Under the pieces are notes generated by a model. The model ran no database searches. It saw nothing but the letters and a program-made list of their open reading frames with translations, and was not told the origin of the DNA. DNA of 64,000 nucleotides from Thermomicrobiales bacterium (lineage in GTDB: Bacteria; Chloroflexota; Chloroflexia; Thermomicrobiales; UBA6265), in assembly GCA_030447415.1 (NCBI GenBank), contig JAUJOZ010000004.1, forward strand, positions 62,001-126,000. The letters run 5' to 3'. The translations under genes and the position numbers were made by a program. This document shows, one piece after another, positions 37,583 to 46,332 of the stretch (the stretch's first letter is position 1; every line of letters starts with the position of its first letter).

Positions 37583-39967
37583 TCACGCCGGGGGATGTGA
37601 CGCGCGGCTCGTCAGCGCGGCTCGGGAACCGATCCCCTCGCCACCGCCGCCGTCGCCCGAGGGGCGCAGACAGCGTGAGGGGTCGGGGTGGCAGCGCGGG
37701 CGGTTCCCGAGCCGCCCCGACCAGGGTGGCGTCGGCGCCCCCACCGCCCGGCGCGCCGCCGCCAGCTCGGCGAGATGACGAACCCGCAGCGATCGCTTCG
37801 CGGCGTCGCAGCCGCCACGGAGATGCATGATGCACCCCTGATTGTCGGTGACGAGGACGGGGGCGCCGGTCCCCTCCGCGTCGGCGAGTTTGCGGTTCAT
37901 CAGGCGCTCGGCAACCTCCGGGTACTCGAAGGAGAAGGAGCCGCCGAAGCCGCAGCAGAGGGTTGACTCCGCCAGCTCGCGCACGTCGCAACCGAGAACA
38001 TCGCGCAGGATGCGGCGCGGCTCCTCACGCAGGCCGAGAGCGTTCAGGCCCTGGCAGGAATCGTGGTAGGCCACGACGGTCGGTTCCTCGGTTGCCAGGC
38101 TACCAGCCGGAAGGTCGGCGACGGCGTCGAGGAACGAGGTGAAGTCGTGAACGCGGGCGGCAAGCTTCGCCGCGCGGGCCCGCCACGTGGGCTCATCCCG
38201 GAAGAGGTGGAGATAGTCCTGGGTCAGCGTCGCCACGCAGCTGGCGCTACCGGAAACGATGGCATCGGCGCGGACGCGCTCCAGCGCGCGGATGGTGTGG
38301 CGGGCCATCCAGCGGGCGTGACGATCATCGCCGGAGTTGTTGGCCGGAAGGCCGCAGCAATGGAGCCGCGCCGGGTGGACCACTCGGGCGCCGAGGGCGC
38401 GCAGCGCGGCGACGATCGCCTCCCCCTGCTCCGGATAGAGACGGTCCGTCATGCACCCCGGGAAGAGCGCAACGGTCAGGCCCGCGGCGCCGTTCGGCAC
38501 CGCTGGCGCCTGAGGCGGCAGAACCTCCCCGCGTCGCATCCGATCGCGCAGCGGTTGGCGAGCGAGCGCCGGCAGCGAGCGCCAGCGCGTCTGGCGCCGC
38601 ATGACCGGCATGCGACGGGCGCGGATGAAATTGCCCCGGCGGCTGAGCGGCCGCTGCGCCCGGCTGCCGAGGCGGAACAGCAGGTCGGCGGTGCGCGGTC
38701 GGGCGTAGGCACTGAGGATGGTCCGCTTGGCGGGCGGCAGCCCCTTCGCCTCGACCACCATTTTCCGCACGTCGAGGATCTGGCGCGGCAAGGGGATGCC
38801 GACGGGGCAAACCGTCTCACAGGCGTTGCAGGAGACGCAAAGGCTCTGCGGCCCCGCGGCGGCGTCGAGCCCGTGGTGGAACGCCGTCACTACCAGACCG
38901 ATGGCACCGGTGTAGATGTGGCCGAAGACGTGGCCGCCGACCTCACGATAGGGCGGGCAGACGTTGGCGCAGGCGGCGCAGCGGATGCAGTGCAGGGCCT
39001 CGGCGAACTCCGGCCGGGCGGCCATTGCCCGGCGGCCGTTGTCGAGGAGGACGATGTGCATCTCATGGCCGGGCGTTGGGCCGGTGATAAAGGTGGTGTA
39101 GGAGGTGATGCGCTGGGCAGTGGCGCTGCGAGCGAGGAGGCGGAGCTGGGTTATCGCGTCGTCGAAGGTCGGGATCAGCTTCTCGATCCCGGCGAGGACG
39201 ACGTGGACCGGCGGCAGCGAGGAGCAGAGGCGGCCGTTCCCCTCATTGGTGACCATCATCACTGTGCCGCTCTCGGCGATCAGGGCATTGGCCCCCGTGA
39301 TCCCCATCCCGGCCGCGAAAAAGACCTTGCGCAGCTCGTCCCGGGCTACCCGTACCTGCTCGCCGATGTCCTCCCGCGAGACGTCGCGCTCCAGTTTCTC
39401 GGAAAAGATCTCGCCGACCTCTTGCCGCGCCAGGTGGATCGCGGGGATGACCATGTGGCTCGGCCGCTCGCCTCGCAGTTGGACGATCCACTCCCCAAGA
39501 TCGGTTTCGACGACCTCGATGCCGGACGCCGCGAAGTCGTGGTTGAGATCGATCTCCTCGCTGACCATCGACTTGGATTTGGCGATCAGCTTCACCGCGT
39601 GGCGCTCGGCCAGCTCGCGGATGATCCCGTTGGCCTCGGCTGCGTCTGCCGCGCGGTGGACCGTGGCGCCCGCGCGCTCAGCCGCCTTCTGGAAGCGATC
39701 GAGGTACCGGTCGAGGTTTGCCACGACGTCGGTCTTGACCGCCTTCAGCCGCGCCCGGTGGGTCTCGAAGTCGACTTCACCAACGGCCTGCCCGCGCGCC
39801 TGCCGCCACGACTGCTGGAACGTTGTCAGATTGCGCGAGAGACGGGCATTGGCGAGGGCACGGTCGTACCGCTCCTCAAACGAGCGCGGCACCTGACCAT
39901 GCCCCCCGTGTGGGTGCTGGGCCAGCGCCTCGGCCGTCGCCTCAGCGGCGGGAACGGTGGTGGACAT
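37583..39967 (-). CDS. fused LutB-LutA lactate-oxidation iron-sulfur protein
   Basis: A 794-residue fusion. The N-terminal half is LutB-like: a LUD domain (~60-300, with LIAKSKSMVSEEI and GITGANALIAESGTV), then two [4Fe-4S] motifs, CIRCAACANVCP (from residue 327) and CVSCNACETVCPVG (~385). The C-terminal half is LutA-like with two CCG-type modules (ALFPGCMTDRLYP...HCCGLPANNSGD and YHDSCQGLNALG...LCCGFGGSFSF). With LutC this machinery oxidises L-lactate to pyruvate. The final ~40 residues are a basic, low-complexity tail. The start has GAGGAG about 10 bases upstream. It follows LutC on the same strand. Confidence 0.9.
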   Translation of the reverse strand: MSTTVPAAEATAEALAQHPHGGHGQVPRSFEERYDRALANARLSRNLTTFQQSWRQARGQAVGEVDFETHRARLKAVKTDVVANLDRYLDRFQKAAERAGATVHRAADAAEANGIIRELAERHAVKLIAKSKSMVSEEIDLNHDFAASGIEVVETDLGEWIVQLRGERPSHMVIPAIHLARQEVGEIFSEKLERDVSREDIGEQVRVARDELRKVFFAAGMGITGANALIAESGTVMMVTNEGNGRLCSSLPPVHVVLAGIEKLIPTFDDAITQLRLLARSATAQRITSYTTFITGPTPGHEMHIVLLDNGRRAMAARPEFAEALHCIRCAACANVCPPYREVGGHVFGHIYTGAIGLVVTAFHHGLDAAAGPQSLCVSCNACETVCPVGIPLPRQILDVRKMVVEAKGLPPAKRTILSAYARPRTADLLFRLGSRAQRPLSRRGNFIRARRMPVMRRQTRWRSLPALARQPLRDRMRRGEVLPPQAPAVPNGAAGLTVALFPGCMTDRLYPEQGEAIVAALRALGARVVHPARLHCCGLPANNSGDDRHARWMARHTIRALERVRADAIVSGSASCVATLTQDYLHLFRDEPTWRARAAKLAARVHDFTSFLDAVADLPAGSLATEEPTVVAYHDSCQGLNALGLREEPRRILRDVLGCDVRELAESTLCCGFGGSFSFEYPEVAERLMNRKLADAEGTGAPVLVTDNQGCIMHLRGGCDAAKRSLRVRHLAELAAARRAVGAPTPPWSGRLGNRPRCHPDPSRCLRPSGDGGGGEGIGSRAALTSRASHPPA

Positions 39968-40630
39968 CGCGGCTGGACTCCTCGGGGTTGGAACGCAATC
40001 AACGGGGTGCGGGGGAGAGGATAGGCGATCCACCACCGACATGGTTATGCCGTCCTTCGCACGGACGACCACCGCGGTCACCTACCGATCACGGACCGTG
40101 CTTTTGGCGGGGGGCGGACCGGTCTGCCGTCGGAACACCGGGCGATGGGCGACCTAAGCATTCGACTACCGATGGTCGACGGCCGCGACTCGCTCCACGC
40201 GGCGGTGGCGACGGGCATGCCGCCCTACGAGATGCTCGAGCAAGGCCGGACCGGACGACAGATCGAACGGTGGATACGTCTGGAACGATTCAGAACCCCG
40301 CAATCCAGCTCTGACTTCATGTAGCTGATGAGTGTCACCACGCGATAGCCAAACTGCGGGAACCATGCCTCCGCGCGCCCCCCGCGGTGGGGGTGCGGCT
40401 TAACGTACCGAGCGATCAACTCGGCCTCGTCCGCGGTCGCCGGCTGATCGGCGAGGATCGATTCGCTCTTCGGCAACGCCATGGCGATCCAACCTACGTG
40501 TATTCGACCGCGTCGCGAGATTTCTCCGGGCCGGACGATAGCACCGCACCGGCAACGGAACAACCAAGCCCCGGTGTTGCTGCCGGAAACGGGGCGCCAT
40601 TCAAGCGGTCGAATAGAGGGGAGCCGACAT
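39968..40630. other. gap between lutC and the LutB-LutA gene with a possible gene remnant
   Basis: A minus-strand frame from ATG at 40482 reads MALPKSESILADQPATADEA... then ELIARYVKPHPHRGGRAEAWF, a style seen at the N-terminus of short DUF433-like proteins. It then loses similarity and seems frame-shifted toward 40170. It is treated as a possible decayed small gene, not a functional one. Confidence 0.3.
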
Positions 40631-41224
40631 CTAGCCGAGGTCGTCGACGAACAGCACCACCACCCGTGCCGGTCCCTGGACGCCAACCGTGAGGACGCGC
40701 TCGATATCGGCGGTACGGCTCGGTCCGGTGACGAGGGTGGCGTAGCCGCCGCCGAACTGAAGTGCCACCCCGCGCAGGGCCGGCGCCGCATCGGCCAGGG
40801 AAGGAACGAGGGCAGCGGTCGAGCAGACGACGAGCTGAGTCGCGACGAGCAGGCCTATGGCCCGGTCGTCGAGGCTCGGCTCGGCAAGGAGGACGGAACC
40901 GGTCTCGGCAATGGCGAGCCGTGCGAGACTGAGGCCGAGCGGGGCGTCACGGGTTACTCCCGGGTCGCCGGGCTGCGACCACGCCACGCCCGCGGCATCC
41001 AGCGCCCGGGTCAGGGCCGGCGCGGCGTCGCGGAGCTCACCGGCGATGAGGACGGCCGGCGGACCAAGCTCTGCCACCAACGAGGCGATGAAGCCGGCGA
41101 GCCCGTGGACGTCGGGAACGCGCTCGACGCGAACGCCGAGGGGGCCAGCACGTTCCGTAAAGGCGGCGAGGAGGCCGCCAGTTGCAGGTTCGGGCGGAGC
41201 CGTCGGGCGTGGGATCGAGGACAT
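40631..41224 (-). CDS. lutC: LutC-like LUD domain protein
   Basis: A 197-residue LUD-domain protein. Visible features are LGLSLARLAIAETGSVLLAEPS with the conserved ETGT/S-type loop, LVPSLADAAPAL, and a VVVLFVDDLG C-terminus typical of LutC. LutC forms part of the L-lactate oxidation complex with LutA and LutB, whose fused gene lies downstream on the same strand, although separated by a 660-bp gap. The ATG at 41224 has a weak site. Loss of LutC would be expected to block growth on lactate in related systems. Confidence 0.85.
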   Translation of the reverse strand: MSSIPRPTAPPEPATGGLLAAFTERAGPLGVRVERVPDVHGLAGFIASLVAELGPPAVLIAGELRDAAPALTRALDAAGVAWSQPGDPGVTRDAPLGLSLARLAIAETGSVLLAEPSLDDRAIGLLVATQLVVCSTAALVPSLADAAPALRGVALQFGGGYATLVTGPSRTADIERVLTVGVQGPARVVVLFVDDLG

Positions 41225-41344
41225 CGAGCGTTCGTCCCGGCATTCGGTGGGGGAGCGACAATCCTAGGATCCGGCTGCCCCAGGCGTCAGGGCGGTTCGC
41301 TCACCGTCCCTCCGTGCTTCGTAGCGCCGGACCCCCAACGCTTG

Positions 41345-42952
41345 TTACAGCATCGCGCCGATGATCCAGGGGTTGTACTCCTCATCGCCGACGCCGGCCA
41401 GCTCGCTCTTGCTCTGCTCGCCTGAGGCGACGGCGAGGACCATCTCGAAAATCTCTTGGCCAACCTCGTCCAGGCTGACGCCGTCCAGCACCTTGCCGGC
41501 GTTGATGTCCATGTCCGGTTCCTGGCTAGCGTACAGGGTTGAGTTGGTCGCGACCTTGATCGACGGCGCCGGCTTGAAGCCGAAGCACGACCCCCGACCG
41601 GTCGTGAAGACGACCACGTTGCAGCCGCCGGCGACCTGGCCGGTGACCGAGACCGGGTCGTAGCCGGGCGTGTCCATGTGGACGAAGCCGCGCTCGGTGA
41701 CGCGCTCCCCATAGCCCACGACCTGGTTGAGCGGCGTCGACCCAGCCTTGGCGATGGCGCCGAGCGACTTCTCGTAAATCGTCGTCAGGCCGCCGAGCTT
41801 ATTGCCGGGAGCCGGGTTGTTGTCGATCGAGGCACCGAACATGGCGGTGTAGCGCTCCCACCAGTGGATCCGCTCGACCAGCTTCTCCCCCACGTCCCGG
41901 CTCCTGGCGCGCCGCGTCAGGAGGTGCTCGCCCCCGTAGACCTCGCTCGTCTCGCCAAGGACGACGGTGCCGCCCTGCCGGACAATCTCGTCGGCCGCCT
42001 TGCCGAGCGCCGGGTTGGCGGTGACGCCCGACCAGCCGTCAGAGCCGCCGCACTGGAGGGCGACGACCAGCTCGGAGGCGGGGATCGGCTCGCGCTTGGC
42101 CTGGTTGGCGATCGGGAGGAGGCGCTTGACCGCTTCGATCCCCTGCTCCACCGTCTGCTGGAAACCGCCGTCCTGCTGAATGGTGAGGACGAGCGGCTGC
42201 CCATCCTGGCCGAGACCGGTAGCCTCGATCATGTCGCTCGGCTGGTTCACCTCGCACCCCAGGCTGAGGATGACGTAGGCGGCCACGTTCGGGTGGTCGA
42301 CGATGCCGGCCATTGTCCGCTGCAGGACGCCGAGGTCGGAGGAGCCATAGTGGGAGCCGCAGCCGCCCTTGGTGGGGAAGCCGATGACGCCGTCGACGTT
42401 CGGGAAGGCCGCGAGGGCCGAGCCGTCGCGGAAGTGGTCGATAACACGGCGGGTGGCGGAGGAGGAGCAGTTGACCGAGGCGAGGACGGCGACGTAGTTG
42501 CGGGTGCCAACCCGACCATCCTTGCGGCGGAAGCCCATGAACGTTCGCCGCTCCGCCTCCGGCACGAGCTCGACCGGTCGGTACTCCGCGCCGAATGCGT
42601 AGTCGAGCTTCAACCCACCCTCGCCGACGGCCAAGTTGTGACTGTGGACATGGGCGCCGGCGGGAATATCCTGCGTCGCGAAGCCGATGATTTGCCCGTA
42701 GCGTCGGATCTCACCGCCCTGCGGCACATCGCGCAATGCCACCTTGTGCCCGGGCGGGATCATCTGTCCGACGCGCACCTCGCCGTCCGCCGTGCGCAGC
42801 ACCGTCCGCGGCAGCAACGGCTGCTTGGCGATGGCGATCGTGTCGTCCGGGTGAAGCAGAACCGCCACGTCCGCCAGGTCGACTGGCCCCTGGGGGGCGC
42901 GACCGGGCATCATCATGCCGTCGATTCGGGGCTTCGGCTGCGTCGTCGCCAT
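41345..42952 (-). CDS. UxaA/GarD-family sugar-acid dehydratase
   Basis: A 535-residue protein of the altronate/galactarate dehydratase family, combining the small N-terminal SAF-like domain (~25-120, AIAKQPLLP and GHKVALRDVPQGGEI) with the large catalytic domain. Signature segments are GFRRKDGRVGTRNYVAVLASVNCSSS, PTKGGCGSHYGSSD, LQCGGSDGWSGVTANPALG and TTGRGSCFGFKPAP. The family uses a divalent metal to dehydrate sugar acids to 2-keto-3-deoxy acids. The exact substrate is not readable. GAAGGGAGC precedes the ATG. It lies 84 bp downstream of an SDR gene and is probably co-transcribed. Confidence 0.88.
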   Translation of the reverse strand: MATTQPKPRIDGMMMPGRAPQGPVDLADVAVLLHPDDTIAIAKQPLLPRTVLRTADGEVRVGQMIPPGHKVALRDVPQGGEIRRYGQIIGFATQDIPAGAHVHSHNLAVGEGGLKLDYAFGAEYRPVELVPEAERRTFMGFRRKDGRVGTRNYVAVLASVNCSSSATRRVIDHFRDGSALAAFPNVDGVIGFPTKGGCGSHYGSSDLGVLQRTMAGIVDHPNVAAYVILSLGCEVNQPSDMIEATGLGQDGQPLVLTIQQDGGFQQTVEQGIEAVKRLLPIANQAKREPIPASELVVALQCGGSDGWSGVTANPALGKAADEIVRQGGTVVLGETSEVYGGEHLLTRRARSRDVGEKLVERIHWWERYTAMFGASIDNNPAPGNKLGGLTTIYEKSLGAIAKAGSTPLNQVVGYGERVTERGFVHMDTPGYDPVSVTGQVAGGCNVVVFTTGRGSCFGFKPAPSIKVATNSTLYASQEPDMDINAGKVLDGVSLDEVGQEIFEMVLAVASGEQSKSELAGVGDEEYNPWIIGAML

Positions 42953-43036
42953 GGGTGCTCCCTTCAATCTCGGTGCGGGGTGTTGGCTGGAGCGTTTGGG
43001 GTGCGGAGTGCGAGCCAAACCCGGACCCCGCACCCG

Positions 43037-43813
43037 TCACCTCGCGGTCAGGCCGCCGTCGATGACCATCTGGGCGCCGGTGACGTAGGCGGCCTCGTCC
43101 GACGCCAAGTAGAGCGCGAGCGGCGCGATCTCCTCCGGCCGCCCCATACGGCCGAGCGGCTGGCGCGCGTGCAGCGCTTGCCGCGTCTCCTCGATCTCGC
43201 CCGCGTGGTACTTCCGCAGGTATGCCTCGACGAACGGCGTCTCGACCGTCCCCGGGCAAATGCAGTTGCAGCGGATATTTTGATCGACGTAGTCCATTGC
43301 CGTCGACTGCGTCATCGAGATGACCGCGCCCTTGGTCGTGCAATAGGCGAAGCGGCGGGCGACGGCGACCATCCCGGCGACGGAGGCGAGGTTGACGATG
43401 GCACCCCCCCGCGGATCCTGGACAAGCATCTGCGCTACTGCCGCGTGCGAGCAGTAATAGACCCCGTCGACGTTGACCGCCATCAGCCGGTGAAAGTCGT
43501 CCGGGGCCGTTTCGAGGAGGTCGCCGACCATGCCGATGCCGGCGTTGTTGACAAGGATGTCGAGCCGCCCGTGGCGCTCGACGACGGCCGCGACCGCCGC
43601 CCGCGCCGACTCCACGTCGGTGACGTCCAGCCGCCAAGGGAACGCCTGCCCTCCCGTGGCCCCAATCTCAGCCGCGACCCGACCCGCCGCGTCCTCGTCA
43701 ATATCACCCAGCGCGACAACCGCGCCCTGCTCGGCGAAGAGGAGGGCGATCTCCCGTCCGATGCCCGACCCGGCGCCGGTCACCAGCGCCGTCTTACCAT
43801 CCAACCGAAACAT
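43037..43813 (-). CDS. short-chain dehydrogenase/reductase
   Basis: A 258-residue classical SDR: cofactor motif TGAGSGIGRE (residues 12-21), NNAGIGMVG, active-site Ser in VNLASVAGM, YCTTKGA (YxxxK) and the C-terminal AYVTGAQMVIDGGLTAR. The acidic residue in ALGDIDED suggests NAD+. Homologues in this context oxidise 2-keto-3-deoxy-L-fuconate or -rhamnonate to diketo acids, which fits the adjacent dehydratase and FAH-family gene. That pathway role is an inference. Start context is only moderate. Confidence 0.88.
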   Translation of the reverse strand: MFRLDGKTALVTGAGSGIGREIALLFAEQGAVVALGDIDEDAAGRVAAEIGATGGQAFPWRLDVTDVESARAAVAAVVERHGRLDILVNNAGIGMVGDLLETAPDDFHRLMAVNVDGVYYCSHAAVAQMLVQDPRGGAIVNLASVAGMVAVARRFAYCTTKGAVISMTQSTAMDYVDQNIRCNCICPGTVETPFVEAYLRKYHAGEIEETRQALHARQPLGRMGRPEEIAPLALYLASDEAAYVTGAQMVIDGGLTAR

Positions 43814-44397
43814 GCGGTCCCCCGGTGGTACGAGCTGTCATGGCTCAGCAGTCAGCGATCAACCCTCGGCATGCAGCCAAGGTGGCCTAGCCGATGGAGC
43901 CCAGACAGCCGTGCCGTCGCGATGCCAGCGATGATACGCCAACTGCCGGCCGGGAGCCGACCGCCAATGGTTGACCGCTCGTCAAAGCATGGGGGCCTTT
44001 CGCCAGCCTCGCTCCAACGCTCCGTCCATCCCCAAGCCGCCAGTCGCGAGCGTAGCGACATCGCCGGGCCACACGGCCTCGACGGCGGCGACCTGGTTCG
44101 TGCAGCGCTGGTTCGGTCGCTCAATCCGAGGCGCGACGCTGCTCGTCGCGCCTCGGCCGACGAGGATGCGCCGGCATCCCCTCGCACCGGCCAGCTGCGG
44201 CCGCGCGGCGCCTCCTGACCGCGCCCAGCCGGTCCACGACGTCGGCGACGACCGCCACGTGACACTCGCAGCCCATGCGCTCGAACATCTTGCCGCCCAG
44301 CCCATCCACACCGGCGGCGCCGGACTCGGTCAACCCGCAGGCCTTCCGATTCCAACACCCCGCGCCCAACATCCCGCGCCCCGCGCCCTGCACTCCG
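43814..44397. other. intergenic region with a degenerate GC-rich spacer
   Basis: The left part is featureless; a minus-strand fragment near 44250-44300 (MFERMGCECHVAVVADVVDRL) faintly resembles an ApbE N-terminus but is not supported further. At 44345-44395 the sequence repeats CCCCGCGCCC-like blocks. Confidence 0.35.
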
Positions 44398-45276
44398 CTA
44401 CAGCACGGCGATGGGCCGAACCCAGGAGCCGGTGGCCCCCTTGATCTTGAGCGGGGTGCACACGAAGAGGAACGTGGCGACGTTCGCGGCGCGCAGCGGT
44501 TCGAGGTCGATCCACTCCAGGAGGTGAACGCCGCGGTGATAGAGCATCTCGACGTGGAGGTTGCGTGCCCAGTTCACCACCGGCTGCGGCTCGACGCTGG
44601 TGTTGTCGGCGCCGAGCACCGCCATCCCCTGGTCGTAGAGCCAGACCGCGGCGTCGACGCTGAGTCCCGGCTGGCCAGCGACGAACGCGCTCGGGTGGTC
44701 GTACTGGAGCATCTTCCCGGTGCGAATCAGCACCGCGTCCCCGCGTTCGATCGCGAGGCCGTGCCGCGAGACGGCAGCCTGGACCTCTGCGCGGGGGATT
44801 TCCTCGTGATCGGGGAGACGATCGACGCCGCGATCAGAGGCGATGTCGAGCAGGACGCCACGGGTAACGATCGGCTTGACCCCTTCCATCCCCTGCGCCC
44901 GCCAACCGAAGTTCCCCTCCGCCTCGGCCGCCGTCGCGCCGCCGTGCACCCGGCCGTCGAGCTGAACGTGGCAGAAGGCGTCGAAGTGGGTGCCGACGTG
45001 GGGCGTGCCAGTGATGACCTCGGTGCTGAAGGACGTGCCGGCCCAGTCCTGGCCTCGGGCGAGGTCGGTGCCGGTGCGATGACGGACGACGCGGAAGGGG
45101 AAGAACGCCGGATTGCCGTCGGCGAAGGGCATGTCCGCGCTGAGGACGGACCCCAGGTCAAGCACCTCGCCCGTGCGGACGAGGGCGACGGCGCGGCGAA
45201 CCGTCTCCGGCGTGATGCGGGCGAGCGCCCCAGGGCTGTTGGCATCGACGGAAGCCGCGGTCGGCGTGGTCACCAT
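44398..45276 (-). CDS. cyclase-family hydrolase (kynurenine formamidase-like)
   Basis: A 292-residue protein of the putative cyclase family, which includes kynurenine formamidase and isatin hydrolase. The metal-binding motif is GTPHVGTHFDAFCHV (HxGTHxDxxxH), with a second histidine region NLHVEMLYHRGVHLLEW. The family hydrolyses amide or lactam/lactone-like substrates; the substrate here is unknown. CAGGAGAAACG lies before the ATG. It belongs to the minus-strand sugar-acid/lactate region, so a lactone-hydrolysing role is possible but speculative. Confidence 0.83.
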   Translation of the reverse strand: MVTTPTAASVDANSPGALARITPETVRRAVALVRTGEVLDLGSVLSADMPFADGNPAFFPFRVVRHRTGTDLARGQDWAGTSFSTEVITGTPHVGTHFDAFCHVQLDGRVHGGATAAEAEGNFGWRAQGMEGVKPIVTRGVLLDIASDRGVDRLPDHEEIPRAEVQAAVSRHGLAIERGDAVLIRTGKMLQYDHPSAFVAGQPGLSVDAAVWLYDQGMAVLGADNTSVEPQPVVNWARNLHVEMLYHRGVHLLEWIDLEPLRAANVATFLFVCTPLKIKGATGSWVRPIAVL

Positions 45277-45519
45277 GAACGTTTCTCCTGGAAGCGGTTG
45301 CTCTCCGCCATGAGGACGATCAACGCAGACATCGCCTACCGACGCCCAGTCCGAGCGCGTCCCGGGCTCCATCGTACGCGCCGGCCGAAGACGGCGCCGA
45401 GAGGTGGGAGCAACCCTTTCGACCTCCTTCAGGGCGCTCATCTGGCCGAGCCGCTGGCTCAAAGGCCCGGGGGTCGCAAGCTCGGCGCCCCGGTCTACGC
45501 GTAACCGCCCCAGTCCCTA

Positions 45520-45906
45520 TCACCCCGAGACGACGATGACGTTGGCGTAGGCGACCGTGTCACCAGTGCGGACCGTGGCCCTGGCCGTCGCGCTCAGGCG
45601 CTTGAGCTCCAAGTGGGAGATCGCTTCGAGCGGCGTATTGCCGAGCAGGGCGCGCAACTCGCTCACCCGCCCCGGGTTGACCGCGTCCATCTCGTGCGTG
45701 ATGAGGAGGCGGTCGATCTCCCACTCGGCGCGGACGGCGCGCAGCACGTCAAGGACGGTCGGGATATCGTCAACGAGGGCGAGATCGATCCGCTCTGGGT
45801 CAACCGGGGTGGGGAAACCATGGTCACAGACGGTGAAATAGTCGGTGTGGCCGGTGCTGGCGAGGAGGTGGTTGAGCGCCGGGTGAAGGATACCGCTCCG
45901 TTTCAC
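45520..45906 (-). CDS. RbsD/FucU-family sugar mutarotase
   Basis: A 128-residue protein starting VKRSGILHPALNHLLASTGHTDYF, the diagnostic RbsD N-terminus with the active-site His, and containing FPTPVDPERIDLALVDDIPTVLDVL. RbsD (ribose pyranase) and FucU (fucose mutarotase) interconvert sugar anomers or ring forms. Its stop lies in the region encoding sugar-acid catabolism, supporting a monosaccharide role. The GTG start overlaps the upstream gene's TGA by four bases (GTGA), so translation is coupled. Confidence 0.88.
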   Translation of the reverse strand: MKRSGILHPALNHLLASTGHTDYFTVCDHGFPTPVDPERIDLALVDDIPTVLDVLRAVRAEWEIDRLLITHEMDAVNPGRVSELRALLGNTPLEAISHLELKRLSATARATVRTGDTVAYANVIVVSG

Positions 45907-46151
45907 GGTTGGAGGTCCGCGTCGGGGGCATGCGGGAGGGGGAGGCCGAGGCGGTCGTAGACCCGCAACTGCTGTTCCAGCGCGACCCGCTCGCGGAAGT
46001 CGAGCCCCGGGCGCTTGAAGTAGAGCGTCGCCGACCCGCCGCCGGTCGTGACGCCAACAAGGTCCCACCCGGCCCGACCGACGGCGGCAAGGTCCGTCTC
46101 GGTGGTTCCGCTGACTCTCAGGTACTCCCAAGCCCGGGTTGGTGCAGCCAT
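45903..46151 (-). CDS. small DUF4177-like protein coupled to RbsD
   Basis: An 82-residue protein. WEYLRVSG...ETDLAAVGRAGWDLVGVTTGGGSATLYFKRP follows the DUF4177 pattern (YEY/WEY..., LN.LG.EGWELV, lyFKR). Its role is unknown. The stop overlaps the rbsD start by four bases. The ATG at 46151 begins the domain immediately; the upstream region contains a weak purine-rich site. Confidence 0.62.
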   Translation of the reverse strand: MAAPTRAWEYLRVSGTTETDLAAVGRAGWDLVGVTTGGGSATLYFKRPGLDFRERVALEQQLRVYDRLGLPLPHAPDADLQP

Positions 46152-46332
46152 CGGCAAGTTCCCCTGGTTTCCTCGTCGTGAGAGGAAACGGGAAGTGGCG
46201 CGGCCCGCGCTCGCTGGCGACGCGCGGGCGGAGTGTCCAGGACGCGTCGCTTCCCGTGATCGGCAACTGCCATCATTGCGAGATAGGGCGGCCTCGGGTA
46301 CAAAGCGGGTCCGTGAGCAGGGAGGTGGAACG

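Noticed and set aside
38063-40024. A 650-codon plus-strand frame opposite the LutB-LutA gene
   Set aside because: Mirror of a GC-rich gene; composition Arg/Gly/Asp-rich without family motifs.
40225-40482. DUF433-like small antitoxin
   Set aside because: Only the N-terminal half has the right style; the expected C-terminal helix is missing, so it is given as a weak remnant inside the gap entry.
41678-44218. An 846-codon plus-strand frame opposite the dehydratase and SDR genes
   Set aside because: Same reason; the minus strand holds clear enzyme motifs.
44121-44393. Fragment similar to an ApbE N-terminus (FERMGCECHVAVVADVV)
   Set aside because: Only about 20 residues match and no downstream motif follows.
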